Source: Kribbella jejuensis
GTDB taxonomy: Bacteria; Actinomycetota; Actinomycetes; Propionibacteriales; Kribbellaceae
DNA: 64,000 nt
Assembly: GCF_006715085.1 (NCBI RefSeq)
Contig: NZ_VFMM01000001.1
Coordinates: forward strand, 1,984,001-2,048,000
Reading direction: 5' to 3'
A program made the position numbers and the translations under genes. This document shows, one piece after another, positions 16,428 to 26,335 of this stretch; the stretch's first letter is position 1; each line of letters opens with the position of its first letter. The notes below the pieces were generated by a model that saw only the letters and a program-made list of their open reading frames with translations, ran no database searches and was not told the DNA's origin.

Positions 16428-18746
16428 TCAACGGCTGAGCGGGTTGCTGGTGCGGGACACCCCGGTCGACGGCCGTGCTGCGGTCGCCGGCGCCGCCTGG
16501 ACGATGTTCGTCACCCGCTGCCGGTGATCCGCGATCGCCGACCCCTGGATCGCCGTACTCATGAAGCCGACGGCGACGTTCCCGCTCTCCGGCGGTGCCT
16601 CCTGCAGGTCGATAGCGACCAACTGCCGCACCTGCGCCGGCGTGAACACCTCGGGAAGCACCCGCGACGCCGCACCGATCACCTGGGCCCGGTGCTGTAC
16701 GCCGTCCTTGGCGAACGTCAGCTGATAGCCGAGGTACTGCCGGTCGGCGTTCATCAGCATCGCGCCCTTGGTGGAGTCGGCCCAGCGCGCCAGCGGCTCC
16801 AGCGCCCGCGGCATCCGGGCCGGACGGCCGGTGCAGGCCACGTACGCGTCGCCCTCGAGCGGCCGGCCGTCGGCGGTCCGCAGTTCCTGTCCGCGACCGT
16901 CGAGCATCCGGAACGTCGTCCGCCCGTCGGCACCGGTCGTCGTGCCGATGCCGCCCAGCCGAGCGCCCGCGACGGTGACCAGCCGCCCGGTCGCGGTCGG
17001 GTTCACGGCACGGTCGTGTTCCTCCAGGAACGGCGCGTACAGCGCGGTGTTCTGGAGCACCATCGGCGTCGCACCGCCGACCATGATCACGTTCGCGTCC
17101 GGGTTCCCGTCGAGGATGATCGCGGCGCTGGCGAATCCTGATCCACCGCGACCGGCGACCAGCCAGGTCTGGGCGGCACGTGGATCCGCGCTGCCGTTGC
17201 TGACCTCGTCCCCGAAGACAGCCCGCCCCGGCGCCTGCTGCCGCGCGGCGTCCCAGTCCGCGGTCGCCTGCAGCGTCCGGATCGCCTCGGCCAGCTCGGG
17301 CTGCGAATCGCTCAGCCCTTCTCGGCGCAGCGTCTCCAGGACGAGGGCCGCCGTACCGGGCTCTTCGGCCACCGGATACAGCTGGGTGAGCTGGTCGCGT
17401 AACTCGCCCGCGCGGCCCGATCCGATCGCGCCGAGATGATCGCCGATCACGTCGAGCGCGGCCGGTACGGTCTGCACGCCCCGCGAGACGCCGGGCACCC
17501 GTTCAGACGGCAGCCCGGTCGCGATCAACGGTGCTCCGTCGACGTCGACCCGCAGCGGCGCCGTACCGTCCGACGGCCGGATCTCGCCGATCAACCGGCC
17601 CGACGTCGCGACGCTCAGCTGCACCCGCCCGTTGACCACCGGACCGCGGACCGCGGCGGTGTCCTCCATGTAGTGCAGTGCGGCCAACGGAAAACGCTCC
17701 CGCGGGCGGGCGAACTCGTACGGATCACCGAGACCGCTTTCGTGCAGGTGCCGCATCTGATCGGTCGACTGGACGAGCGCCCGTAGCGGATCGACGTGCC
17801 ACCGCTGCCGGTCGTCGACGAGCACCGCACCTTCGGGTCGTGCCGTCAGCGCTGCACCACCACCGATCATCAATCGGACCCGCGGAGTCATGCCCGCACG
17901 CAACGACTGCATGGTCAGCGCACTCAACCGCTCGCGCTCGAGCCGGGCCTTCTCGACGAGCTGCTGGAGGTCCTGCCGCTCGGTCACCTGGAGCTGCGGC
18001 GAGGGCAACGTGCGGGCCTGGGTCGCCACCGCTTCCCGGTGCCGCGCCAGCGCCTCCTGATCGGCCGGCTGCAGTTCCTCGATCGGCCGGCCGAGCTCGG
18101 CCAGCCAGCGCGCGCCCGGTGTGCTCAGCAACGGTTCTACGGCGAGCCGGCGATAGGCGCAGGCGTCTTCCTCGCCCGCCGTACCGCCGCGAACGCGTAG
18201 TCCGCAGTCATCGACACCGGCCGAGAAGGCGTCCCGCGCCGCAGCGCGCCGGGCCGGGTCCACGGCCGGGTCCGCGCCCTGCCGGGCATGCCAGTCGAGG
18301 GCCGCGATCCTGATCAGGTCGTTGTCGCCGAACTCCGCCGCCCGCGGGTCACCCCGGTCCCCGGCCCGGGCCGGGTCGAGCAGTTGCGTCCGTACCGGCG
18401 GCAGGTCCAGCTCGGCCCGCCGCCGTACCGCGGACAGCTCCGCAGCCGATGCCGACAGCAACGGTCCGATCTCGTCGTCACGCAGCCGGTCGGACAGCTG
18501 GACGACGTGGTTGTCGGTGCTCGTGTTGACGTGTACCCGGACCTGCCGGCCACCGGTCAGCGCCGCGGCGTCCAGCCGTACCGTGATCTGCCGGCCACTG
18601 GGGTCCGCCGAGGTGAAGTACTCCCGGCCGCTGTCCGCGTCGCGGTGCAGTTGCGGATCGGCCAGCGGACCGGCGAGCCGGAGCCCGTTCACGACCTGCG
18701 GCCACAACAGCTGAGCTTGTGCCCTGACCCGTGCCGCGTCAGGCAC
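16428..18746 (-). CDS. large unknown protein with C-terminal FAD/NAD-like Rossmann motif
   Basis: A 772-aa protein starting at GTG 18746. I do not recognise the N-terminal 500 residues, which are Arg/Asp/Ala-rich and helical. Near residue 528 there is WLVAGRGGSGFASAAIIL followed by DANVIMVGG, then YVACTGRPARMP near 635 and QVIGAASRVLP near 690. These resemble the two dinucleotide-binding motifs and the ATG-like motif of flavoprotein monooxygenases or FAD_NAD_binding proteins. There is no signal or membrane span. It is divergent from a small zinc-ribbon gene (start 18855). An orphan flavoprotein is the best description; a toxin-like role is possible but unsupported. Confidence 0.75.
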   Translation of the reverse strand: MPDAARVRAQAQLLWPQVVNGLRLAGPLADPQLHRDADSGREYFTSADPSGRQITVRLDAAALTGGRQVRVHVNTSTDNHVVQLSDRLRDDEIGPLLSASAAELSAVRRRAELDLPPVRTQLLDPARAGDRGDPRAAEFGDNDLIRIAALDWHARQGADPAVDPARRAAARDAFSAGVDDCGLRVRGGTAGEEDACAYRRLAVEPLLSTPGARWLAELGRPIEELQPADQEALARHREAVATQARTLPSPQLQVTERQDLQQLVEKARLERERLSALTMQSLRAGMTPRVRLMIGGGAALTARPEGAVLVDDRQRWHVDPLRALVQSTDQMRHLHESGLGDPYEFARPRERFPLAALHYMEDTAAVRGPVVNGRVQLSVATSGRLIGEIRPSDGTAPLRVDVDGAPLIATGLPSERVPGVSRGVQTVPAALDVIGDHLGAIGSGRAGELRDQLTQLYPVAEEPGTAALVLETLRREGLSDSQPELAEAIRTLQATADWDAARQQAPGRAVFGDEVSNGSADPRAAQTWLVAGRGGSGFASAAIILDGNPDANVIMVGGATPMVLQNTALYAPFLEEHDRAVNPTATGRLVTVAGARLGGIGTTTGADGRTTFRMLDGRGQELRTADGRPLEGDAYVACTGRPARMPRALEPLARWADSTKGAMLMNADRQYLGYQLTFAKDGVQHRAQVIGAASRVLPEVFTPAQVRQLVAIDLQEAPPESGNVAVGFMSTAIQGSAIADHRQRVTNIVQAAPATAARPSTGVSRTSNPLSR

Positions 18747-18854
18747 CCGGCGATCGTCCGTGTCCAGCCCTCTCGACCTCCTCCGACGGTGTCTCGCCGA
18801 GGCAGCCTACTGCGGCACCCGGTTCAGAACCGGCGCCCACGTACACTCGCTCAC

Positions 18855-19379
18855 GTGTTAGCTGCCCGTTCTCTTCAGGAAGCCAGGCTGTACGTCGATC
18901 TGCGCCCGTGCGACTGCGGTACGACGAGTCCGTTCGACCCGGAGTTCAGTGTCGAAGAGGTCGACGGGCAGTCGGTCGTGGTCTACAGCGGTACCTGCCC
19001 CAACTGTGGTACCGAGCGGCGGTTCGAGTTCGCCGGTGTGCCGGACGGCGACGGGTTCGGTGCCGGAACGTCGAGCATCATCGACCCGGGCGAGTTCCTC
19101 TGGGTGAGCGACGCTGCGACCGATCAGGCGCTGTCCGCCGCGACCGGACCGGATCCGGCGGATCGGCAGGCGGCGCAGGCGGCGTTCGAGACCGCGCTGG
19201 CGGCGTTGGACGAAGTGCTGAAGTTCGTGCCGGCCGGTGCGACCGAGGTGCCCGCGGAGGTCATCCGCTCCGAGCTCGGCCGGACCGTGTACGACGCGAA
19301 CCCGGATCGCTTCCAGATCGAGCGGTTGGAACAGCGCCGCGCGATGATCACGGACGCACAGCAGCGCGTCAGCGTCTGA
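18855..19379 (+). CDS. small protein with CxC/CxxC zinc-binding start
   Basis: A 174-aa protein starting at GTG 18855. Near the N-terminus RPCDCGTT and TCPNCGTERRFEFAG supply four cysteines (CxC plus CxxC), a CpXC-like zinc site. The remainder is acidic and helical (QAAQAAFETALAALDEVLKF) and ends in ITDAQQRVSV. It has no signal peptide. It is divergent from the 772-aa flavoprotein-like gene with a 108-base gap, so the two may be co-regulated. I know no function for it. Confidence 0.75.
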   Translation: MLAARSLQEARLYVDLRPCDCGTTSPFDPEFSVEEVDGQSVVVYSGTCPNCGTERRFEFAGVPDGDGFGAGTSSIIDPGEFLWVSDAATDQALSAATGPDPADRQAAQAAFETALAALDEVLKFVPAGATEVPAEVIRSELGRTVYDANPDRFQIERLEQRRAMITDAQQRVSV

Positions 19380-19383
19380 CCTT

Positions 19384-19839
19384 TCACCCTTCGGGTTGGG
19401 GGTGGTGGGTCCAGTGGGGGGCTGGGTGTACGCACAGCCATTCGATCAGGGGCAGGCCTACTACTACCGGGATTGCCCAGGTCCAGGGGGTTTCGGGGAG
19501 GGTGGTGATGGCGATGGCGGTCCAGAGTGCGACCCAGCCGCCGCCGTAGCCGCGGAGTACGCCGCGGTACCAGAGGCCGCCGGGGGACTCGGCGGCACGT
19601 TGGCCGAAGTACACGAACAGGTACGACGCGATCGTGATCGGCCAGAGATACCACAGGCCGGCCCAGTCGTACGGGACGAGTACGAGCGCGGTCAGGCAGA
19701 CCAGCGCGATCGCCCAGTGGTAAACCTCGCCGGCCCAGTTCAGCCCGCGGCGGCGCAAGGTGCGCACGATCGCCAACGGGCCGAACGGGACGGCGAGCAG
19801 CCCCGCGACAACCTGCAGGATCGAGGCGATGTCACGCAT
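19384..19839 (-). CDS. small integral membrane protein
   Basis: A 151-aa protein with about four hydrophobic segments: IASILQVVAGLLAVPFGPLA, VYHWAIALVCLTALVLV, LWPITIASYLFVYF and WVALWTAIAITTLP with WAIPVVVGLPLIEWL. It ends in a His/Pro-rich tail (HWTHHPQPEG). No family is recognisable. It converges with the preceding gene at a distance of four bases. Confidence 0.7.
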   Translation of the reverse strand: MRDIASILQVVAGLLAVPFGPLAIVRTLRRRGLNWAGEVYHWAIALVCLTALVLVPYDWAGLWYLWPITIASYLFVYFGQRAAESPGGLWYRGVLRGYGGGWVALWTAIAITTLPETPWTWAIPVVVGLPLIEWLCVHPAPHWTHHPQPEG

Positions 19840-19912
19840 CGCACTCCCCGAGCCTCCCTGACATGTCAGGGAGCATAGGGATTCACGTCCTGCACGTCAC
19901 GAGCTCGCGCCG

Positions 19913-20842
19913 TTAGTTCTCCGGGAACGAGAGGACGCGGCGGACCGCGAAGTTCCGGTACCCGAGGCGCTCGAAACTCTTCGCCATCGGGACGTTGCCG
20001 AAGTCGGTGTCGGCGCGGATGTGTTCGGCGCCGGTCTCGGCGAGCAGGTGGGTGATCTCCGCGAGCAGGTCGTCGCTCAGCCCGCGACCGCGATGCTCCG
20101 GTACGACGCCGAGGTACCCGACGACCGGGCCGGCCGCGTTCGCCGTCGGCAGCGCGAACCCGACGCATTGATCCCCGTCGTACGCCAGCCGCCACAGCCC
20201 GCGGTCGCCCGGCATCGACTTGTAGATCGCGAGCTCTTCCCGCGCCGCTCCCTCCACACCGAGCCGCGCGATCTCCCGTGCCGTCCCAGCGTCCAGGCTG
20301 CCCTGGCTGACCCGCAGGAACACATCGACGAACGCCTCGTCGTCGGCCGGCTCGAACCGCAGCCGGGTGGAGCGCGGCGGCAGGCCGTACTCCGGCCTCC
20401 ACTCGTACCGCAGCCGATCGGTGACGGTGGTCATCCCGACCGCGGCCGCCGCCCGCACCCGTGGCTCGAGTGCCGCGACCACTTCCGGCCGGTCCTCCCA
20501 GTCGCTGTCCAGGAAGAAGTGGTACTCCGGCGGCTCCTGGCCGTCCGGGCGGGTCGCGACGGCCTGCTTCAGCAGCTCGGTCCAGGTCGGTACCGGGTCG
20601 TCGTCGCCGACGTAGTACAGGCCGTCGATGCTGTACGGGTGCTGCTCACCCGGCATGCCCCACCAGATCGCCAGCGCCCGGATCACGCCGTTCTCCTCGG
20701 CGACCCAGGTCCAGTCGTGCTTGTAGTAGCCGGCGGCAACGTATTCGCGGTACCGGTCGGCGGTGACGGTGTTCACGGACTTCTGCTCGATCAGAGCAAG
20801 GATGGTGTCGAGGTCGGCCTCGACGGTGGTGCGGATGGTCAC
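19913..20842 (-). CDS. tandem GNAT acetyltransferase under leader-peptide control
   Basis: A 309-aa protein starting at GTG 20842, with GGAGG five bases upstream. The N-terminal half is a degenerate GNAT fold (TIRTTVEADLDTILALIEQK). The C-terminal half is a complete one with VVGYLGVVPEHRGRGLSDDL, the acetyl-CoA-binding V.P..RGRG.. loop, and the closing FERLGYRNF. The acceptor is unknown; antibiotic or amine acetylation is possible. Its ribosome site is locked in a small hairpin and is preceded by an 18-codon open frame with its own strong ribosome site, suggesting translational attenuation as in resistance genes. Confidence 0.85.
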   Translation of the reverse strand: MTIRTTVEADLDTILALIEQKSVNTVTADRYREYVAAGYYKHDWTWVAEENGVIRALAIWWGMPGEQHPYSIDGLYYVGDDDPVPTWTELLKQAVATRPDGQEPPEYHFFLDSDWEDRPEVVAALEPRVRAAAAVGMTTVTDRLRYEWRPEYGLPPRSTRLRFEPADDEAFVDVFLRVSQGSLDAGTAREIARLGVEGAAREELAIYKSMPGDRGLWRLAYDGDQCVGFALPTANAAGPVVGYLGVVPEHRGRGLSDDLLAEITHLLAETGAEHIRADTDFGNVPMAKSFERLGYRNFAVRRVLSFPEN

Positions 20843-20847
20843 GAAAT

Positions 20848-20861
20848 CCTCCAGCAGGAGG
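20848..20861 (-). promoter_or_regulatory. hairpin sequestering the GNAT Shine-Dalgarno
   Basis: On the minus strand CCTCC-TGCT-GGAGG forms a five-pair hairpin whose 3' arm is the Shine-Dalgarno of the GNAT gene, five bases before its GTG. It lies 12 bases after the stop of the leader peptide, the position expected for translational attenuation. Confidence 0.5.
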
Positions 20862-20873
20862 CGCGGGCTCCGC

Positions 20874-20930
20874 TCAGTGCGAGCTGTGCGAGCGGATCGG
20901 ACGCGCCGGGAAACAAGTCAGTGTGTTCAT
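20874..20930 (-). CDS. leader peptide upstream of GNAT gene
   Basis: An 18-codon open frame, MNTLTCFPARPIRSHSSH, with a strong GGAAGGAG ribosome site six bases before ATG 20930. It stops 31 bases before the GNAT start. The sequence is polar and carries no targeting signal. The combination of strong initiation, tiny size and an SD-masking hairpin just downstream argues that its translation, or stalling on it, controls the acetyltransferase. A TACTGT -10-like box lies at 20972-20977. Whether it is translated is not shown by sequence. Confidence 0.5.
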   Translation of the reverse strand: MNTLTCFPARPIRSHSSH

Positions 20931-21076
20931 CGGTCGCTCCTTCCGCTCCGGGATCTCTCTCGCCGGGCAAGACAGTAGAGGTCCGACCGGGTCATCGTCC
21001 AGCCAGTTTCGGCTGTGGATGGAACAGCTGACGGTAGTGTGGTCGGTACGTTGAGTGATCGGGAGGACTGTTCGCG

Positions 21077-22027
21077 ATGCCGACTCTGCGTCCGCTGGCC
21101 GCCGGACTGTTGCTGACTGCCGCACTGCTCGTGTTCGGCCGGCCCGAGTCGGGGCTGGCCGAAGCGACCGGCGACCCGCTACGGCTCACCAACGGGTTGT
21201 ACGTCGATCCGTCCTCGGACGCAGCGGCCTATGTACGCCGGCATCCCGAGGACACCGCGCTCGCGTCGAAGATCGCCGCGCAGCCGTCGGCGCGTTGGGT
21301 CGGCGCGTGGAGCGGCGACGTACAGGCGGACGTCACGGCGTACACGAGCGCGGCCGCGAAGGAGGGCAAGCTGCCGGTGCTGGTGACGGACAACCTGCCA
21401 GGACGGCAGTGCGGGATCGGTGGCGGGGCCGCGTCGGATGCGGCGTACCGGGCCTGGATCTCCGCAGTGTCGGCGGGGATCGGGACGCGGCCGGCGGTGG
21501 TGGTGCTGGAGCCGGACGCGCTGGCGCGGCTCGACTGCTATCCGGCCTCGGAGTGGGACGGGCGGATCGCGATGCTCAAGTACGCGGTCGGCGTGCTCGC
21601 GGGAAAGAACCCGAACACGTGGACTTATCTGGACGCGGGGAATGTGACGTCGGGTGACGCGAAGGAGATCGCGCGGCGGTTGCGGCTCGCCGACGTGGGA
21701 AAGGTTCGCGGGTTCGCGGTTAATACCGCCAACTACTTCACCACTGACCAGTCGGTTGCTCGCGGCAACGAGATTCTGACCGCGCTGGGCGGCGGCGCGC
21801 ACTACGTGATCGACACCGCCCGCAACGGCAACGGCTCCGACGGCAGCTCCTGCAACCCACCCGCCCGCAAACTGGGCACCCAACCCGCGGTAGCCACCGC
21901 CCCGGTAGACCTCAACCTCTGGCTCCGCACCCCCGGCGAATCCGACGGCCCCTGCGGCCTGACCCCCACCCTCCCCACCAGAGCCTTCTCGCCCCTCCTG
22001 GCCCATCACCTCATCACCGGCACCTGA
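21077..22027 (+). CDS. secreted glycoside hydrolase family 6 (cellulase)
   Basis: A 316-aa GH6 enzyme with a Sec signal peptide (about residues 1-29, ALLLTAALLV-like core). GH6 members cleave cellulose with inversion. Motifs seen: LYVDPSSDAA at the start of the fold, NLPGRQCG, VVVLEPDALARLDC (the catalytic-acid region), TWTYLDAGN, GFAVNTANYF, IDTARNGNG, CNPPARKLG and LWLRTPGESDGPCG. There is no carbohydrate-binding module. A GGGAGGA ribosome site lies upstream of ATG 21077. It ends near a strong bidirectional terminator. Confidence 0.95.
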   Translation: MPTLRPLAAGLLLTAALLVFGRPESGLAEATGDPLRLTNGLYVDPSSDAAAYVRRHPEDTALASKIAAQPSARWVGAWSGDVQADVTAYTSAAAKEGKLPVLVTDNLPGRQCGIGGGAASDAAYRAWISAVSAGIGTRPAVVVLEPDALARLDCYPASEWDGRIAMLKYAVGVLAGKNPNTWTYLDAGNVTSGDAKEIARRLRLADVGKVRGFAVNTANYFTTDQSVARGNEILTALGGGAHYVIDTARNGNGSDGSSCNPPARKLGTQPAVATAPVDLNLWLRTPGESDGPCGLTPTLPTRAFSPLLAHHLITGT

Positions 22028-22091
22028 TCCACCCCGCCGCCGAAGCCGCGCCACTCCCCGCCGACCCGCGCCGGGCACCGGCGACAACAGC

Positions 22092-22121
22092 AAAGGTCCC
22101 GGGCGTTTGCCCGGGACCTTT
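22092..22121. terminator. bidirectional hairpin terminator between GH6 and groEL
   Basis: AAAGGTCCCGGGC and its exact complement (13 bp) enclose a GTTT loop between the convergent GH6 and groEL genes. The A- and T-rich ends of the stem suit termination on both strands. Confidence 0.75.
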
Positions 22122-22154
22122 GGGTTACTGCTTTTGTGCTGTCGGACTACTGGA

Positions 22155-23885
<1,731 letters not shown>

Positions 23886-23928
23886 TCATCGAGGCCGTCT
23901 TTCCTACTCACCCGTCCGAGCGCGAGTC

Positions 23929-23955
23929 TTATCACTCTCGCCCTTGGAGTGCTAA
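23929..23955. promoter_or_regulatory. CIRCE operator 1 of groEL
   Basis: TTATCACTC, nine bases, GAGTGCTAA: the HrcA-binding CIRCE consensus (TTAGCACTC-N9-GAGTGCTAA) with one mismatch. It lies just downstream of the predicted groEL promoter on the minus strand. Confidence 0.85.
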
Positions 23956-23959
23956 CCAA

Positions 23960-23988
23960 GTATTAGCACTCGCCCCCAGCGAGTGCAA
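23960..23988 (-). promoter_or_regulatory. groEL promoter
   Basis: Minus strand: TTGCAC (23988-23983) as -35, a 17-base spacer, and TAATAC (23965-23960) as -10, a good housekeeping-sigma promoter. CIRCE 2 overlaps it and CIRCE 1 follows it. Confidence 0.65.
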
Positions 23989-23989
23989 G
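23963..23989. promoter_or_regulatory. CIRCE operator 2 of groEL
   Basis: TTAGCACTC, nine bases, GAGTGCAAG: a perfect left half and a right half with two mismatches to CIRCE. The inverted repeat spans the -35 and spacer of the groEL promoter, where HrcA would block RNA polymerase directly. Confidence 0.8.
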
Positions 23990-23997
23990 CCAGCCCC

Positions 23998-24333
23998 TCA
24001 GTTGTCCAGCTGGGCGACCAGGTACTTCGGCGCGGTCAGGCGCCACGCCTCCGTGATCAGCTCGCCGAGCTCCTCCTCGTCCGCCAGCTCCAGGTGGATC
24101 CGCACCCAGGCGAATCGGCCACCTTCCCAGGACGGCTCGTAGACCTCCGGGTTCTCCGCGACCAGCGCCTCCTGCTCCTCGCGCAGCGCCTTCAGATGCA
24201 TCCAGCTCTGGTCCTCGGACAGATACGCGAAGCTCTTGTTCCGCACCTTGAACACCGGCTGCCCGGCCCACCCCTCGTGCTCCTCCGCGCCCGGCAACCC
24301 CGCCATCACCTTCACCACCGCCTGCGCATCCAT
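23998..24333 (-). CDS. MmcQ/YjbR family protein
   Basis: A 111-aa protein of the MmcQ/YjbR (CyaY-like fold) family. Features include LPGAEEHEGWAGQPVFKVRNKS at the start, FAYLSEDQSWMHLKA and GRFAWVRIHLE. Members bind DNA non-specifically or have unknown roles. The start is ATG 24333. It is located upstream of the groEL CIRCE region and is not co-transcribed with groEL, because the promoter and operators intervene. Confidence 0.88.
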   Translation of the reverse strand: MDAQAVVKVMAGLPGAEEHEGWAGQPVFKVRNKSFAYLSEDQSWMHLKALREEQEALVAENPEVYEPSWEGGRFAWVRIHLELADEEELGELITEAWRLTAPKYLVAQLDN

Positions 24334-24364
24334 ACCGGCACGCTAAGCGGCCCCACCGACAATT

Positions 24365-25207
24365 TCAGGGCTTCACGAAGTACGTGACGGTCACCGTCGC
24401 TCCGGGTGCCAACATCGTTCCCGAGCCGGGCGAAACCGTCTGAATCGTCCCGGTCGAGTAGTTGGGCGACTTGATCGCCCGTCGCACCGGTTTCAGCCCC
24501 AGACGGGTGAGCTGGGCAGCGTAGGCGTCGGCCGACAGCGGCCTGCCCTCGCTGTCATAGGTACGGAAGAGCGGTACGGCGACCCGGTCCGGCACCAGCA
24601 CGATCCGGTCCAGGATGCGATCGACCCCGTCGGCGCTTGTGGATGACTGAGCCCAGAACCACACGTTCCGGGACGGGATCCACACCGCCCCCGAGCACAC
24701 CTGCACGTGGTTCCAGCTGTCGTCGTTGCAGGTCGTGCGCTGTCGCTGGGCCGGTACGCCGTCGATCTCGAGCGTCTCGTCGGCGTGGAAGGGGAACATC
24801 CGCGGCACCCCCCGCCCGAGCTGCACGCTCTCGACCCCGGCTGGACGCGGCATCGCACAGAGGTTGATCACTCCTATGTCAATGAGGACGGTGTCGGCAG
24901 TGGGCGTCGCACAGCTGAACTGGTTCGTCCCCCAGGTCGTGGGCACGGCGATCGCCGCGTGGCCGATACCTACCAGGCGGGTGGCGATCGGAGGGGACGT
25001 CACGGCCGGCGTGGCACCTCGGTCGTGGTTCAAGGTCAAGGCCGTACCGACGATCGCGGTCACCATCGCTGCGGCGCTCAACGCCGACCAGGCGACAGCG
25101 CGGCGCCGGCGGCGTCTGGTGGCTCCGGTCCGGAGGGCCTCGAGCGGGGGTGGGCCCACGGGGGTGCGGGCGGCGGTGCGTTCGAGGAGGTCGTTCAGGT
25201 TGGTCAT
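24365..25207 (-). CDS. membrane-anchored protein with C-terminal PASTA domain, sigma-factor partner
   Basis: A 280-aa protein. An Arg-rich cytoplasmic stretch (TRRRRRRAV, about 29-37) precedes one membrane span (about 38-60), leaving a large extracytoplasmic part. Cys-containing blocks SCATPTADTVL and RTTCNDDSWNHVQVC suggest disulphides. The last ~60 residues (LTRLGLKPVRRA, QTVSPGSGTMLAPGATVTVT) form one PASTA domain. Its ATG overlaps the stop of the ECF sigma gene, so it is probably that factor's anti-sigma or regulated partner. The middle region resembles the protein at 25751-26335 (RLVGxGHAAIAVPxxWGTN), so they are paralogues. Confidence 0.8.
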   Translation of the reverse strand: MTNLNDLLERTAARTPVGPPPLEALRTGATRRRRRRAVAWSALSAAAMVTAIVGTALTLNHDRGATPAVTSPPIATRLVGIGHAAIAVPTTWGTNQFSCATPTADTVLIDIGVINLCAMPRPAGVESVQLGRGVPRMFPFHADETLEIDGVPAQRQRTTCNDDSWNHVQVCSGAVWIPSRNVWFWAQSSTSADGVDRILDRIVLVPDRVAVPLFRTYDSEGRPLSADAYAAQLTRLGLKPVRRAIKSPNYSTGTIQTVSPGSGTMLAPGATVTVTYFVKP

Positions 25208-25695
25208 CGGGGTTCTCGCAGTTCTGCCAGGTGTGGGTCCTGGGAGAGGGACTTCACGGCGCGGGACAGGCGGCTCTTGACGGTGCCGGTGGCTACTCCC
25301 AGGACAGTTGCCATCTGCTGTTCGGTCAGGTGCGCGTAGTACCGCAGTACGACGGCTGTGCGCTGGTCGCCGGGCAGTCTGTCCAGTGCGCGCATCACGG
25401 CGTCGGTGTCGTCGACTTCCGTGGTCCGGTCGGTGCCCGTGGTCTCCGGTAGCGCCGCCGACGGCAGCTCCCCGTGCCAGCGGCGCCTGCGGGACGAGCG
25501 GAAGCAGTTGACCAGTACGCGGTGCACGTACGCGTCCCGGTCCTCGGCCACGCGCACCCGGTTCCACTTGAGCAGACAGCGCTCCAGCGTGGTCTGTACG
25601 AGGTCTTCAGCTTCGGACGGCGTACAACCGAGCAGCACCGCCGACCGGACCAAGGTGGCCCAGCGAGCGGTCACATACTCGGTGAACTCGTCCAC
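25204..25695 (-). CDS. ECF sigma factor, SigE-like family
   Basis: A 163-aa extracytoplasmic-function sigma factor starting at GTG 25695. Region 2 is FTEYVTARWATLVRSAVLLG with AEDLVQTTLERCLLKW; region 4 is LDRLPGDQRTAVVLRYYAHL with the helix-turn-helix LGVATGTVKSRLSRA. It has the compact form of the Streptomyces SigE-like (SigE family TIGR02983) factors. It is translationally coupled to a membrane protein gene (ATGA at 25204-25207) with an extracytoplasmic PASTA end, fitting envelope-stress signalling. Confidence 0.93.
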   Translation of the reverse strand: MDEFTEYVTARWATLVRSAVLLGCTPSEAEDLVQTTLERCLLKWNRVRVAEDRDAYVHRVLVNCFRSSRRRRWHGELPSAALPETTGTDRTTEVDDTDAVMRALDRLPGDQRTAVVLRYYAHLTEQQMATVLGVATGTVKSRLSRAVKSLSQDPHLAELREPR

Positions 25696-25750
25696 ATCCC
25701 CTCCTCACCCGTACAGACAGGGTGGCGGGCCGCCGAGGTTCCCGACAGTT

Positions 25751-26335
25751 CTACCTGTTGACCGTGAGCGTCAGGGCGTTTCCGGGGGTCAGCATGATGT
25801 CGGGCCGTGGGTTGGGTACGTCGACGTGGTCCGGCAGGACGGTGATCCGCGTGAGGATCTGATCCACCGCGCCGGCGCTTCCGGACGACGAGGCGCGGAA
25901 CCAGACGTTCAGCGACGGCAGTCCTACCGCACCCCAGCACACGTTGTCGTCCGAGCAACTGGTCCAGGTCCGCTCTGCCCGTACTCCGTTCAAGGAGAAC
26001 GTGTCGTCGACACGGAAGTCGACCGGTGGGGTAGTCGTGAGCTCGACTTTGCTCAGACCCTTCGGACGAGGCCGGCCGCAGTCGTCGATCAGGACGGCGT
26101 CGCGGCGCGGTACGCCGCAGCGGCTGATGTTCGTGCCCCACACCTTCGGTACGGCGATCGCCGCGTGCCCGTAGCCGACCAGCCGCATCGCGGCCGGGGC
26201 GGGGTCGGGGCCGGGCAGGGGTCCGGTCCCTGATCCACCGCCGGTCGCAAGCGCGTTGGTCACGCCGATCACGGCCAGCACGGTTGCCACCACAGCGGCC
26301 GTCACCAGGCGGTCGCGGAGCTTCGCTCGGTCCAT
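25751..26335 (-). CDS. membrane-anchored paralogue upstream of the sigma factor
   Basis: A 194-aa protein starting at ATG 26335, with a single membrane anchor at residues ~9-28 (VTAAVVATVLAVIGVTNALA). The outside part shares RLVGYGHAAIAVPKVWGTN, a CxxPRR.AVL block and NVWFRASSSGSAGAVDQILTRI with the PASTA protein at 24365-25207. It lacks the PASTA domain. Four cysteines are placed as in the paralogue. It is transcribed toward the sigma gene 55 bases away. The function is unknown; the duplication either side of a sigma factor suggests a shared sensory ligand. Confidence 0.78.
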   Translation of the reverse strand: MDRAKLRDRLVTAAVVATVLAVIGVTNALATGGGSGTGPLPGPDPAPAAMRLVGYGHAAIAVPKVWGTNISRCGVPRRDAVLIDDCGRPRPKGLSKVELTTTPPVDFRVDDTFSLNGVRAERTWTSCSDDNVCWGAVGLPSLNVWFRASSSGSAGAVDQILTRITVLPDHVDVPNPRPDIMLTPGNALTLTVNR

